NCBI GenBank assembly: GCA_020072905.1
Contig: JAIQGB010000001.1
Coordinates: 1 to 32,363 of the forward strand
Source: Terriglobia bacterium
Lineage (GTDB): Bacteria > Acidobacteriota > Terriglobia > UBA7540
Length of the DNA: 32,363 bases
Reading direction: 5' to 3'
The notes under the pieces: generated by a model
The model's input: only the letters and a program-made list of their open reading frames with translations
Databases searched by the model: none
Told to the model about the DNA's origin: nothing
Made by a program: the position numbers and the translations under genes
Shown here: piece by piece, positions 8,096-17,770 of the stretch
How positions within the stretch are numbered: the first letter of the stretch is position 1
Layout of the letters: each line of letters begins with the position of its first letter

Positions 8096-9415
8096 TCAAA
8101 AATCCAGCAGTAGGCCCGTCCGGTCCGGCCGTTTGGAGGCGCGCACGAGGAATACAAAAACCGCGGTCGCGACACAAGGAATCACCGACGCCGCAATCAC
8201 GATGGGCTGGAACGTGAAGCGGTCGCTGATGCGTCCGATCAAGTATGTGGAGGCCAGTGTTCCGATGCCGGCACCTGCTCCTCCCAGTCCGCTGACCGAG
8301 GCCACGGCGCGGGTCTGGAAAGCGTCGGCCGGCAACGAGAGAAACATGGTCGAACAGGCCGAGTAGGCGAAGGAGGCGTAAGCGAAAAGGCCGACGAGCA
8401 GCGCGTAGCTCGAGGTGAACGCTGCTCCGAGAAGGACGAGCATGCTCGGCCCGAAAATGAGCAGGACGCGACGCCGCGAGCGGCCCACAGGCCAACCCCG
8501 AGAAATCCAGAAACTCGAGAGAGCACCTCCGAAAAAGTTTCCCAAATCCGCCGCCAGGAAAGGTAGCCAGAACCCCAGGATGCTCTTCTCAAGCTGAAAG
8601 CCTTTGCTCACCAGATAAATCGCAAACCACTCCGACATGAGATACCAGTAAGGGTCGAGGAGGAAGCGTCCCATGACAATCCCCCAAGTTTGGCGGTATC
8701 GCAGCAACCGGCCCCAGCTGACGGAGGGCGCCGCTCCCGAAGTTGCGATGGAAGGCGCGCGTCCTTGTTGAATATAGGCAAGCTCTTGGGCAGAAAGACG
8801 CGGGTGACTTTCGGGCGAATGGTAAATGGATCGCCAAACGAGGAGCCACAAGAAACCCAGGGAGCCGGTGATCAGGAATACGAGGCGCCAACTGTGGAAA
8901 GCCCGGTAAGCGAAAAGCACAATAAACGGGGCGAGGGCGCCGCCCACTGAGGAGCCGCTGTCAAACAAGGCTACCGCCCAGCCGCGCTCTTTGACGGGAA
9001 ACCATTCGGAGACGGCCTTTGTTGCTCCCGGCCAGTTGGGCCCCTCGCCGACACCCAGCAGAAATCGAAATACGCCGAAGCTCGCCAGGCCCCGGGCGGT
9101 GGAAGTCAGCGCCGCCACCAGCGAATAGAACGCCACCGTGAACGAGAGCCCCTTGCGAGTCCCCAACCAGTCCAAAATCCGCCCGCCTACCGCCTGCATG
9201 ATGGTATAGGCAACGCGGAAAGCAATAAGGATCATGGCGAAGTCGGTGTTGGTCCAACCATGCTCGATCTTCAAGATGGGTGCCAGCGCGTTCAAGGATT
9301 GCCGATCGATGAAGTTGATTACGGTGGAGGCAAAGAGGACCGCCCCGATCCACCAGCGAAGCCGTCGGATCGGCCGTAACTGTCGCTTGCCAGTTTCGTC
9401 TCGAGGACGATTCAT
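8096..9415 (-). CDS. MFS transporter, anion:cation symporter (ACS) family, hexuronate/sugar-acid type
   Basis: 439 residues from the ATG at 9415; an upstream in-frame TTG at 9457 would add 14 residues. Neither start has a clear ribosome site, so translation may be coupled to the GH30 gene ending at 9477. About twelve hydrophobic helices are visible. The first contains NFIDRQSLNALAPIL; the loop between helices 2 and 3 has DWLGTRKG, the MFS-A-type motif. FRFLLGVGEGPNWPGATKAVSEWFP and the following GWAVALFDSGSSVGGALAPF are typical of ACS members such as hexuronate, glucarate and galactonate carriers. It would sit in the inner membrane and import acidic sugars or similar monomers with protons. 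As the last gene of the DegT-GH30-MFS operon, its substrate is probably the product of those two enzymes; the specificity itself is inferred. Confidence 0.92.
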   Translation of the reverse strand: MNRPRDETGKRQLRPIRRLRWWIGAVLFASTVINFIDRQSLNALAPILKIEHGWTNTDFAMILIAFRVAYTIMQAVGGRILDWLGTRKGLSFTVAFYSLVAALTSTARGLASFGVFRFLLGVGEGPNWPGATKAVSEWFPVKERGWAVALFDSGSSVGGALAPFIVLFAYRAFHSWRLVFLITGSLGFLWLLVWRSIYHSPESHPRLSAQELAYIQQGRAPSIATSGAAPSVSWGRLLRYRQTWGIVMGRFLLDPYWYLMSEWFAIYLVSKGFQLEKSILGFWLPFLAADLGNFFGGALSSFWISRGWPVGRSRRRVLLIFGPSMLVLLGAAFTSSYALLVGLFAYASFAYSACSTMFLSLPADAFQTRAVASVSGLGGAGAGIGTLASTYLIGRISDRFTFQPIVIAASVIPCVATAVFVFLVRASKRPDRTGLLLDF

Positions 9416-9476
9416 TGGACTTGGTGGCAACGGGAATTTCCCGGACTCAGGTTTCAAAGGCCGAGCCGTCAGGGTT

Positions 9477-10955
9477 TCAGCGTGTTGAGTCGCCTCGATC
9501 GGTTGGATTCCACAAACCGGTCGTGATGGAGAGCGGCGGTAAGGTCATCTCCAGGAGTTTCCCTCGCCAGTGAAGTTCCGTCTTGACCTGGCGAGGCTGA
9601 CTGTTCAAAACCTCCGCGACCATGCCTCCCGCCGGCGTCTTGAAGACGATACAGCGGACGCCCGCCACCGCTCCCTCCGTACGAATCCGATAGGCGCCGG
9701 GCCTCACAAACTTACTGAAGTGCGCAAGATAGTAATAAAGAGCTGTGTAGGTCACCTCCTTCGTCCGGCGGTTGACGATGATCACCGGGTGCTGGAAATT
9801 GTCGGGACCATCGCGGTGCTCTTCGGAAAGCAGATAGGGACCGCCTTTCTCATCCAGAATCAGGTTCCAGTAGATCCATGCGGAAGCTCCGGCTTCCAAG
9901 TCGGAGAAAATCTGGGCTCCCCAGAAGTCCCCGTCCTCGTAGTCGTAGCGGGGAAGAGGCTGGCTGCGGGGAGTATCCGTGCCATAGGAGTGATCCACTT
10001 CGGTCATCCAAAACGGGAGATCCGGATAGCGTTCGTGGAGGGCCGCGATTTTGTTGTAATCCTTAAATTCATATCCGTGATACGAAATGCTGCGGACATA
10101 CTTCCGGGCGGCGGGGTCATCGAGAATAACCGGCAGGTTCGTTGCAGCGTCGCCCCGATTTGCAAAGTCGCACACCTGTATTTTGGTCTCGACGCCCTCT
10201 TTCGTGAAAAGCGGACCTACGTAGTTCCGAATCAGATCCCGAATCTTCTCCGCCGGAATCTTTGTGTAGATTCCCGGCTCATTGAATGGGCTGAGGTATT
10301 CGATAGAGATTCCGTGCTTCTTGTAATTACGCAGGTAGTAGAGGTAGTACCGGGCCAGGGCGGGGAGGGCGCGGGGATTGACGTCCTGGTTCTTTTGAAC
10401 GTCGAACAGCATCCAGTCCGGCGGATAGTCCATGGGTGCTTGAAGGACGAAGCTGCCATGCTGGCGGGCACGCTTGATATAGGGAATCAGGCCCGCGGGT
10501 TGCAGATCGCGCGCGATGGAGAAGTGAAGGAGCTTCAGGTCTCCCGGCATATCGTCGTAAGTATAGTAAGGCCCCGCAGACTGGAAATCCGTGGCGCCGA
10601 TGACGGTCTTCATGGCGGAGAATCCAGCTCCCTGGTGGGCATTGAACACCGCCCGCAGAACGGCTTCCTGAGCCGAATCGTCTAGGCTTTGGAGGCAAAT
10701 CGGTCCGGCTTCGAGGAATGAGGCTCCAAACCCGTCGATCTTCTGATACGTGGTTGCGTCGTCCACGCGAAAACCCGGCTCGGGCCGGGCGGCCTTCTCA
10801 ACGAAGTGAAGCGGGGGTTTGGAGGCCAATCGGTCACCCGCCTTCGAGGTCACATAAACAGTCACTTCCTGGCTGAATCCCGGAAACATAAGACTCGAGC
10901 CTAAGATGAACAAGATCAAGCGTAGCGCCGTCGCGTGAATGCGGCGTGAGTCCAT
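9477..10955 (-). CDS. Glycoside hydrolase family 30, secreted
   Basis: 492 residues from the ATG at 10955, preferred over an upstream in-frame start because AGGAAGGA lies just before it and a signal peptide begins there (residues 1-28, ending GFSQ). The enzyme opens with the GH30 signature YQKIDGFGASFLEAGP (about 70-85). PFNEP gives the acid/base Glu226, and FWMTEVDHS gives the nucleophile Glu319. The C-terminal 90 residues form the side beta-sandwich typical of the family. GH30 covers beta-glucosylceramidases, beta-1,6-glucanases, xylanases and fucosidases; the subfamily cannot be fixed by eye. It lies in the middle of a leftward operon, 62 bases after the DegT-family stop and about 60 bases before the MFS transporter, suggesting that the sugar it liberates is carried in by that transporter. 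Confidence 0.92.
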   Translation of the reverse strand: MDSRRIHATALRLILFILGSSLMFPGFSQEVTVYVTSKAGDRLASKPPLHFVEKAARPEPGFRVDDATTYQKIDGFGASFLEAGPICLQSLDDSAQEAVLRAVFNAHQGAGFSAMKTVIGATDFQSAGPYYTYDDMPGDLKLLHFSIARDLQPAGLIPYIKRARQHGSFVLQAPMDYPPDWMLFDVQKNQDVNPRALPALARYYLYYLRNYKKHGISIEYLSPFNEPGIYTKIPAEKIRDLIRNYVGPLFTKEGVETKIQVCDFANRGDAATNLPVILDDPAARKYVRSISYHGYEFKDYNKIAALHERYPDLPFWMTEVDHSYGTDTPRSQPLPRYDYEDGDFWGAQIFSDLEAGASAWIYWNLILDEKGGPYLLSEEHRDGPDNFQHPVIIVNRRTKEVTYTALYYYLAHFSKFVRPGAYRIRTEGAVAGVRCIVFKTPAGGMVAEVLNSQPRQVKTELHWRGKLLEMTLPPLSITTGLWNPTDRGDSTR

Positions 10956-11017
10956 GGTTTCCTTCCTGCTCGCCCAGGGGTGCGAGCTTCCTCTTGACCC
11001 TCGGATCAGACCCGAGG

Positions 11018-12337
11018 TCAAGCCGCCGCTATCGAAGTTCTGGCGAGGAGCAGCGCGGACAATACTTTGTCGAAAGCCCGAATGATATCATCTTCGTCCT
11101 TTTCGGACAGGCAGGAGGGAACCGCGATCAGCATGCTGCGCTCGAACAGGCTGTCCGCCACGAGACATGCCCCTTTATGGTAATCCCTCGCGAGCCCCGC
11201 ATTTTCCGCAAGGGTCCAAGGGAATCCACGGCCATCCACACTGGTTTGATTGACGAGACTGGGGATGTTGTAATAGAGATGAAGCCCCCAATCGGTCATC
11301 AGGATATTCGAGATTCCTTGGGAGGAGGTCACAATCCCCTCGGCTCGGAGAGCCAAGTTGATCTTTTTGGCTGTCTCCGCGTCGTGGTAAGTGATGATGA
11401 GGAAGGAGCCTGTATCACCCTTCTTATCGATAATCTTCCTCAGTTGAACTTGCGGGAATTTCTCAAGTGCTGTCCGAATCCTGTACTTGCTTGCGTGCAT
11501 GCGCTCGATGATGCTGGGAAGTTTTTTCAACTGGACCCGTAGGATGGCAGCACGCACTTCGTCAAGGCGATACCCTTTGCCCCACAGGCAGAGGTCGGGG
11601 TCATTCATAATCAGCCGACCGTTCTGGTCGCGCGCGAATCCGAGATCGTGGACGGCAAATGCCCGGCGATAGAGACGCGCATCATTGGTCACGACGCATC
11701 CTCCCTCTCCCGCCGTAATATTCTTGTTCATCTGAAAGCTAAAGATGCCCATGTCCCCAAAGGTGCCCACCTTCTGTCCACCCACACTTCCGCCGTTGCA
11801 TTGTGCGCAGTCTTCGAGAAGGAACAATCTTTGCTTACGTGCGATCTTCAGAACCTCTTTGACGTTTCCTGGAGCTCCACTCATGTGCACAAGGATGATG
11901 CCGCGAGTTTTCGGTGTAATGCACTTCTCGACTTCTGCGGGATTCAAACAAAATGTATCGTCGATATCCGCTAGGACTGGAATCGCCCCCTGGTTGACCA
12001 CGGCAGCTGCCACGGAAACCCAAGAGTATGCAGGAACAATGATCTCCTGCCCGGGCCCCACGCCCAACGCCGAAAGGGCCACCTGGAGGGCGCCGGTTCC
12101 GCTGCTAACCGCAATGGTGTACTTCACGCGGAAGAAACGTGCGAGTTCAGCTTCCAGTTTTTCCACTTCTTTCTGCAGCGCAATACCGTAGTAGCGAAAC
12201 AGCGAACGGCTTCTGAGCACGCGAACCGCGGCGTCTACTTCCCTCTGGTCCATGTGGTGAATCCCAGGAAACTCCAAAGGGAGGGGTTTAGTTCTGACTG
12301 GTTTTCCACCAGCAATCGCCAATCTACTCCGGTTCAT
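11018..12337 (-). CDS. DegT/DnrJ/EryC1/StrS-family PLP-dependent aminotransferase, cytoplasmic
   Basis: 439 residues starting at the ATG at 12337 (an upstream in-frame start at 12367 is less likely), because GGAGGT lies five bases before it and the family N-terminus LAIAGGKPVRTKPLP follows at once. There is no export signal. Catalytic features are SSGTGALQVALSALGVGPG (phosphate loop, 78-96), LLEDCAQCNGG with PLP-binding Asp176, and SFQMNKNITAGEGG with Schiff-base Lys205. It is clearly homologous along its whole length to the Tat-exported protein at 6437-7903 (same GGxPVR opening, RYYG/RWYG segment and HDLG segment) but diverged. The family aminates keto-sugars for amino-sugar synthesis. Here it is the first gene of an operon with a secreted GH30 and a sugar-acid transporter, so a catabolic or scavenging role is equally possible. 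Confidence 0.92.
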   Translation of the reverse strand: MNRSRLAIAGGKPVRTKPLPLEFPGIHHMDQREVDAAVRVLRSRSLFRYYGIALQKEVEKLEAELARFFRVKYTIAVSSGTGALQVALSALGVGPGQEIIVPAYSWVSVAAAVVNQGAIPVLADIDDTFCLNPAEVEKCITPKTRGIILVHMSGAPGNVKEVLKIARKQRLFLLEDCAQCNGGSVGGQKVGTFGDMGIFSFQMNKNITAGEGGCVVTNDARLYRRAFAVHDLGFARDQNGRLIMNDPDLCLWGKGYRLDEVRAAILRVQLKKLPSIIERMHASKYRIRTALEKFPQVQLRKIIDKKGDTGSFLIITYHDAETAKKINLALRAEGIVTSSQGISNILMTDWGLHLYYNIPSLVNQTSVDGRGFPWTLAENAGLARDYHKGACLVADSLFERSMLIAVPSCLSEKDEDDIIRAFDKVLSALLLARTSIAAA

Positions 12338-13387
12338 TTGATACCTCCGCGAGAGTAAGGTAAGCATCGGCTGAAAAAGAGCCTCTGGTGGCCGCGAAAA
12401 CGATCCAAATTCGGCACAGCTCTCTCGGTCCAGAACCCAACTTCAAGTCGAGCCGCCTCCGGCAAGCTGACTTGGGCCGAGATAAACAGACCATTCGCCG
12501 CCTAACTGTAAGAACAGAGCACCGCCGTTTGATAATGCGACCCCCAGCACTAGGGTTGTTGAAATAATGGCAGATCGTGGGATTCTCATGGGTCAACAAG
12601 GAACAGGAGGATGCTTGCGCAGCGTCGAACGCCACACGACTGGCTGCCGAACAGGATCCGGTTTCTTGCTTCTGTCTCCGACGTGGCATAGTAGACCCAA
12701 TTTCTCCCGCTATTCCTAAGGCAGTCAAGTGCACACGTCGCACCCGGTCCATTGGCCCACAACCTTCGTCGAGTCGCGCGCACGTAGGAAACTGGTACTC
12801 TAAGGTCCCTACGCTCCGCGCTCTTGGCAAACCTTACCATCCTCCCGATTCTTTTCTGCTTGCTGTCCTAGTTGCGACAAGCTCCGCCCCCCCTGTTTTG
12901 GAAGTCTGTCATGGGCGGTTAGTGGTCTCCCACCACGAGTGCAGACGAGAATTTCAGGTAGCTTCAATTTAGCATTAGGGTCATTGAAGCTCACCGAAAG
13001 GGTTGTGCTGACAAGCCGACCTTATACCACACAAAAGAGGTTCTTTCGAGAATTTAATTCAACCTGAGCATTATATTGCGGAAAAATGGCGTAAATTTTG
13101 GAGTGTTAGGTGTTTCACAGAAAAAATACTTGACAAGCACCCGTGAGTGTTGGTATGAGGTGTGACATTCCTGTGGATGGGCCTTGGGGGTCCCCGGTGC
13201 GGGCAGAACCTCTCAAGAGCGTCTTCGGAGGGGAAGAGTATAGGTGCGGTGGTCGGTCAAGGCACTAGTGTGGCAGAACTGGCCAACGATCTAGCCCGGG
13301 AAAAGCGCGCCGTCATCCTCAAGGGTCCAATATCGAGTTGCGAGGGTGCATGGGTTCTTTGAAATCCGTATCACGAGGACATCAATA
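12338..13387. other. 1-kb divergent regulatory spacer between the DegT-GH30-MFS operon and the TonB receptor
   Basis: I find no supported gene. An open frame at 13162-13362 (+) lies in the receptor leader and resembles nothing I know. The part from about 13000 to 13160 is AT-rich and holds a good plus-strand promoter (13130-13159). Minus-strand TATAAT (13069-13074) and TATAAG-like hexamers could serve the DegT operon, but their -35 partners are weak. Shared control of operon and receptor is inferred. Confidence 0.55.
13130..13159 (+). promoter_or_regulatory. Sigma70-type promoter for the TonB-dependent receptor
   Basis: A perfect TTGACA (13130-13135) and TATGAG (13154-13159) are separated by 18 bases. 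A related sequence, GAGTGTT(A)GGT, occurs twice: at 13101-13111, upstream of the -35, and at 13145-13154, in the spacer. The predicted leader is about 220 bases long. The promoter is seen by consensus only. Confidence 0.5.
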
Positions 13388-16300
13388 ATGAAAACACTAG
13401 ATTCGGATCTGTCGAACCCAAGCTGCGAAGAGAACGATGTGCGAATTCGTTCTACAATGAATGCTCTTCGATGTGCCGAGCCTCGAACCCCGCGAGCGAC
13501 TATGTCGGGGCTTCGGATGAGGCACTGCCGGTTCAGGCTTCACTGCGCTCGATGGCTGTGGTCGCTTGTTACTCTCCTCCCGTTCGCCCTCATCGGAGTA
13601 TTTAGCCCACCAGCTTGGGCACAACTCTACAGCGGCTCGATTACGGGCGTAGTCACGGATCAGTCAGCCGCGGTCGTTCCGGGGGCCAAGATCAAGCTCA
13701 CAGATGTCGGCAAAGGTTACACCAACGAGGCCACGACGGACACCGTTGGCCGCTTTGTCTTGAGAGGTCTCCCCCCGAGCAACTATAAGTTGGCAATCGA
13801 GCGTGCGGGTTTCAAGACCTTCATCCAGGACGGAATCACGCTGGATGTCAGTCAAAATGTTACGATCGGCGTCGTCCTGCAAGTCGGCGCCGAGACACAG
13901 TCGGTAAAGGTAACAGCCGCTGCTCCCGTCCTCTCCGCCCAGGATGCTGTGACGGGCCAGGAGCTAAACCGAATCTTCATCAATGACCTTCCCCTGATTG
14001 AGCGCTCGGTCTTCGACTTGGCTTACCTCTCTCCCGGCATTACGCAAGTCTCTGGTGGAGTCACTGGAGGCGGCATTGCCAACAACTTCATTTCGAACGG
14101 CGGACGCAATGCTACGGCCGACATTCTGATTGATGGGGTGACCACCACGAATATCGAGCAGGAAAGTGGGATTCAGATCCCGCTGTACACGCCATCGATT
14201 GACTCCGTACAAGAGTTCAAGGTTCAGCAGTCAAACTTCAGCGCCGACGTCGGGTTCAGCGGAGCTACCGTCGTCAACATGGTGACGCGCTCCGGGACTA
14301 ACGAATTCCACGGCAGCGCCTACGATTTCCTCCGCAACAACGTGCTCACGGCAAACGACTGGTTCAACAACGCCAGCGGACTTGACCTGGCAGCGCGCCG
14401 GAAGAATGTGTTCGGGGCGACTATTGGCGGGCCGATCCGCAAAGATAAGACGTTCTTCTTCTTCGACTACGAGGGCACGCGCGATCGCCAGGCCCACACA
14501 CTGCGAAATGGGAATCCCAGCGCCGCGGAACGGACGGGGGACTTCGGTGAGCTTTGCGGTTACGCCGGGGGAACTTTTGACGCCAGCGGCGCGTGCTCCA
14601 GCCCGGATGGCCAGCTCTGGGACCCGTACTCCAGCGTTTACGATCCCTCGGTGGGCGGACCGGTGCGGGGGCAGCTTATCCCCTTCAATAACATGGCCAC
14701 CTACCAGAGCCCGGGGGATCCTAATCTCGTCGGCACCTCCCTCGACCTTAGTACACCAGAGAACGCTCACCCAGGCAACTTGATTGATCCCGTTGCCTCC
14801 AAGATGATGCAGTTCTACCCCCTGCCGAACCTGAACGTGGGAAACGCGAATTACGATTACCTCAACAACTGGATCATCGCAGCCTCGACGCCGAGTAACA
14901 ATGACCAGTGGGACATCAAGATCGACCAGAGCTTCAGCGAAAAAGACAGGATGAGTGTCAAGTTTTCTCGGGCCGTCAGCAACTCACGCTTACCTGACTG
15001 CTTCCATAATCCCGGGGACGCGTGCAGCAACGGCCCGAACACGAGCAGCAGCCACCTCTTCTCGCTAACGCATACCCATACCATTAACCCTAACACCCTT
15101 CTCAATATCACTTTTGGAGTTGCACGCACATACGGTCTGGTTGGCGCGGGAGGATTGGCGGATTACCCTGGCTACAACCCGATCTCGGACCTCGGGCTAC
15201 AGCCCTATATGGGAGCCTCGGGAGTCCCTTCAACACCCTCGATTTATATTAGCGATTACGCTCAAGCAGGCACCGTCAATACCCTCGGAACGCAACCCTG
15301 GGGTTTCTATCGCAATGGCAATCAGACTTTCCATCTGCTAACAAGCCTGAACCGGATTCAATCGCGCCACGATTTGAAGTTTGGGTGGGAAGGGCGTATG
15401 CACCGCATGGGGATGATCATTCCCGGGGCTCCTGGAGGAATATTCAGCTACGACCGTTCCAGCACTTCGGAATTTCCATCCGAAGGGGGTGGAGACGCGT
15501 TGGCGAGCTTCCTGATGGGCGTGGGCGGGCCCGGGGCCTGGGGACAGTATCAGGTGCCTCTGGCCCCCAGCACCCAGAGTTTCCAATATGCGGCGTACGT
15601 ACAGGACAACTGGCGAGTGAGTGACCGGCTGACGCTCAATCTGGGTCTTCGATATGATCTGAACTTGTCACGGACCGAGCGGTTCAATCGTCAGAGCTAC
15701 TTTGATCCCGGCGCCGCTATATCCTTACAGGTTCCCTGCCTTCCCGATGAACCTTGCCTTGACAATCTTCACGGCGGAATCAGGTTTGTCGATGCAAAGC
15801 AGCGCACGAATTACGGCGTCGACCATAACAATTTTGCGCCTCGCTTTGGCTTCGCCTATCGACTCAGGGAAAAGTTAGTGATCCGCGGGGGTTATGGGCT
15901 CTTCTACTCGATCACCAGGAACGGCGTCGCTGGAACCGATACTTCTGGGTGGACAGGCTTTTCCCAGGATACTCTCGACTGGCCCAGGACTTACAGGAAC
16001 GATGGCGCAACACCCTGGGCTCGGTTAGCTGATCCCTTTCCGATCACGGGCCCTGACCTCCCGCCGGGAAGTTCGTTGGGCCTGCTCACTAACGTTGGCG
16101 CTGGTTTCAGGTTGCCCATTCGCAGCGTTCTGGCAACTCCTTACGAGCAGACCTGGACGCTTGGAATTCAGAAAGAGCTGCCGGGCGACATCGTAGTTGA
16201 CGCCAACTATGTGGGTAAGAAGGGGACCAAACTCTACTTTGGTGGCGCTGGAGGGTTGAACTTCCTGGGACCTTGGGTCGAAACCGCGACACCGGATCAA

Positions 16301-17242
16301 ATCACGGCGCTGAACGAGAACGTTCCCAATCCCTTTTTCGGGGTCATCCAGACCGGCAGCTTGTCTGGGGATACGGTTCTGCTTTCCCAGCTCCTGCTTC
16401 CTTACCCTCAGTTTATAGACCCGACCGCCGATGAGTTCCCTTTTGCGGATTCTATCTATCATGCCTTCCAGTTGCGCGTCGAGAAGCGATTCTCACGGGG
16501 CCTCCAGTTCTTGGCGACTTACACTAACTCTAAATCCATTGATGATGCCTCAATAACCAGTGGAGACCTCACTTGGTTAGGTGGGCAAACAAGCCTCCAA
16601 GACCCTAACCGGCGCAAACTGGAACGCTCACTTTCCGAGTTCGACATCCCCCAGGTTCTGCAGTTCAGCTACGTCTATGAACTTCCCGTGGGACGAGGCA
16701 AGAAATGGGGAGCCAAATGGAACCCCTGGATTGATGGGTTCCTCGGCGGCTGGAAGACGACAGGTATTTGGCGCTTTTCCAAAGGCCAGCCCATCGCGTT
16801 GGGCCTTTCCGAAGGCACTTCGCTGCCGACCTATGGCGCTCAGCGGCCCAACCTGATAGGACAGTTGCAGGTCAACGACCGCTCGAAATGGTTCTGCGAT
16901 GGTCCGGGCTGCGGTTACTTTGCGAATCAAAGCGCAGACCAAGCTGATACCGATGTCGCGATCAATCCTCCGGCATTCACTTTGGGCACTGCTCCCCGGA
17001 CGCTATCCAACGTCCGGAACCCTGGAATCAACTTGGCTAACCTTGCGCTCTTCAAGGAGATTCCTTTGAGCAGGTTCCGCGAGGGCATGAGGCTTGAATA
17101 TCGCGCCGAGGCCTTCAATACCTTCAATCACCCGCACTTCTGTGGGCCAGACGCCACGATCGATAGCGGAAGCTTTGGCCATGTCACAGGTGTGTGCACT
17201 GGCGCCCGCGAAATTCAGATGGCGCTGAAATTCTACTGGTAG
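13388..17242 (+). CDS. TonB-dependent receptor, Oar-like, with N-terminal carboxypeptidase-regulatory domain
   Basis: 1284 residues from the ATG at 13388 (GAGG nine bases upstream). Further in-frame ATGs at 13457, 13502 and 13517 are possible starts; the hydrophobic signal core and AWA|QLYSG cleavage site lie at residues 56-79, so the upstream start gives an unusually long signal region. Next comes a carboxypeptidase-D regulatory-like beta-sandwich (SGSITGVVTDQSAAVVPGAK, about 82-175), then a plug domain (NDLPLIERSVFDLAYLSPGI) and a large outer-membrane barrel with repeated AYVQDNWRVSDRLTLNLGLRYD-like strands. It ends in the aromatic residue W (MALKFYW) expected for BAM-dependent insertion. 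No clear TonB box is visible. Acidobacteriota encode many such receptors for polymer fragments. Its position opposite the GH30/transporter operon suggests uptake of the oligosaccharides made by the secreted hydrolases. Confidence 0.95.
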   Translation: MKTLDSDLSNPSCEENDVRIRSTMNALRCAEPRTPRATMSGLRMRHCRFRLHCARWLWSLVTLLPFALIGVFSPPAWAQLYSGSITGVVTDQSAAVVPGAKIKLTDVGKGYTNEATTDTVGRFVLRGLPPSNYKLAIERAGFKTFIQDGITLDVSQNVTIGVVLQVGAETQSVKVTAAAPVLSAQDAVTGQELNRIFINDLPLIERSVFDLAYLSPGITQVSGGVTGGGIANNFISNGGRNATADILIDGVTTTNIEQESGIQIPLYTPSIDSVQEFKVQQSNFSADVGFSGATVVNMVTRSGTNEFHGSAYDFLRNNVLTANDWFNNASGLDLAARRKNVFGATIGGPIRKDKTFFFFDYEGTRDRQAHTLRNGNPSAAERTGDFGELCGYAGGTFDASGACSSPDGQLWDPYSSVYDPSVGGPVRGQLIPFNNMATYQSPGDPNLVGTSLDLSTPENAHPGNLIDPVASKMMQFYPLPNLNVGNANYDYLNNWIIAASTPSNNDQWDIKIDQSFSEKDRMSVKFSRAVSNSRLPDCFHNPGDACSNGPNTSSSHLFSLTHTHTINPNTLLNITFGVARTYGLVGAGGLADYPGYNPISDLGLQPYMGASGVPSTPSIYISDYAQAGTVNTLGTQPWGFYRNGNQTFHLLTSLNRIQSRHDLKFGWEGRMHRMGMIIPGAPGGIFSYDRSSTSEFPSEGGGDALASFLMGVGGPGAWGQYQVPLAPSTQSFQYAAYVQDNWRVSDRLTLNLGLRYDLNLSRTERFNRQSYFDPGAAISLQVPCLPDEPCLDNLHGGIRFVDAKQRTNYGVDHNNFAPRFGFAYRLREKLVIRGGYGLFYSITRNGVAGTDTSGWTGFSQDTLDWPRTYRNDGATPWARLADPFPITGPDLPPGSSLGLLTNVGAGFRLPIRSVLATPYEQTWTLGIQKELPGDIVVDANYVGKKGTKLYFGGAGGLNFLGPWVETATPDQITALNENVPNPFFGVIQTGSLSGDTVLLSQLLLPYPQFIDPTADEFPFADSIYHAFQLRVEKRFSRGLQFLATYTNSKSIDDASITSGDLTWLGGQTSLQDPNRRKLERSLSEFDIPQVLQFSYVYELPVGRGKKWGAKWNPWIDGFLGGWKTTGIWRFSKGQPIALGLSEGTSLPTYGAQRPNLIGQLQVNDRSKWFCDGPGCGYFANQSADQADTDVAINPPAFTLGTAPRTLSNVRNPGINLANLALFKEIPLSRFREGMRLEYRAEAFNTFNHPHFCGPDATIDSGSFGHVTGVCTGAREIQMALKFYW

Positions 17243-17770
17243 GTTCGTCGCTGCCGGCGGAAGCGTGGTTGATGCTCGATTAATCTACAAGGTTTCCGTT
17301 CACGAAGTATTAGCTGCCTTCCCCCGCGCTTCTCCCCGGGGGGCATGCGAGGCGGGCCAGCAGGTTAGAGCGGAGCACGGCGAGGACCGTGACTGCATCC
17401 ATTGTGTGGCCGAACCTGCCGACTTTGGCTCGGGCGTTTGGTTCCGTGGCGAACTGCCTCTCGCCGCTTTCTTACAATCGAACTGCCCAGGGTTATTGGG
17501 GCTCATGAAACTCCATGTGGGATATCAGGTGGCAGTCGGTGGCAACCCCGCGCCTCATTCCTCGTGACCGCTCAGGGTCGGAATCCGTCTTAAGACGCGA
17601 TGCGTGCAAATCGGAGAGAGCCAAGACTTCTTCAAGCTTCCTCGCCTCTTGATCTCAACGCCGCGCTCAGCTAAATTCGGGCACAATGTATTATAGGATT
17701 CAGCTCAATGTGTCATTGGTCGCGGCGTTTCCGATCTCTTGACGGAATCAGTGAGGGTTCATAAGCGGCC
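17243..17770. other. Gene-less spacer between the receptor and the TPR protein
   Basis: No supported coding region. A GC hairpin at 17321-17342 (CCCCCG/CGGGGG) lacks a following T run, so it is at best a weak or Rho-assisted terminator for the receptor. A TTGATC and TAAATT pair separated by 17 bases (about 17649-17677) could drive the TPR gene; support is weak. Confidence 0.45.

Noticed and set aside
9570..10685. 371-codon plus-strand open frame
   Set aside because: It is antisense to the GH30 gene, whose catalytic motifs and signal peptide are unmistakable; the frame has no recognisable domain.
13162..13362. 66-codon open frame in the receptor leader
   Set aside because: The GTG start overlaps the promoter region, no ribosome site is present and the peptide is unfamiliar; a leader peptide cannot be excluded but is not supported.
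17321..17342. Rho-independent terminator after the receptor
   Set aside because: The GC stem is not followed by a T run, so it is mentioned only as a hairpin.
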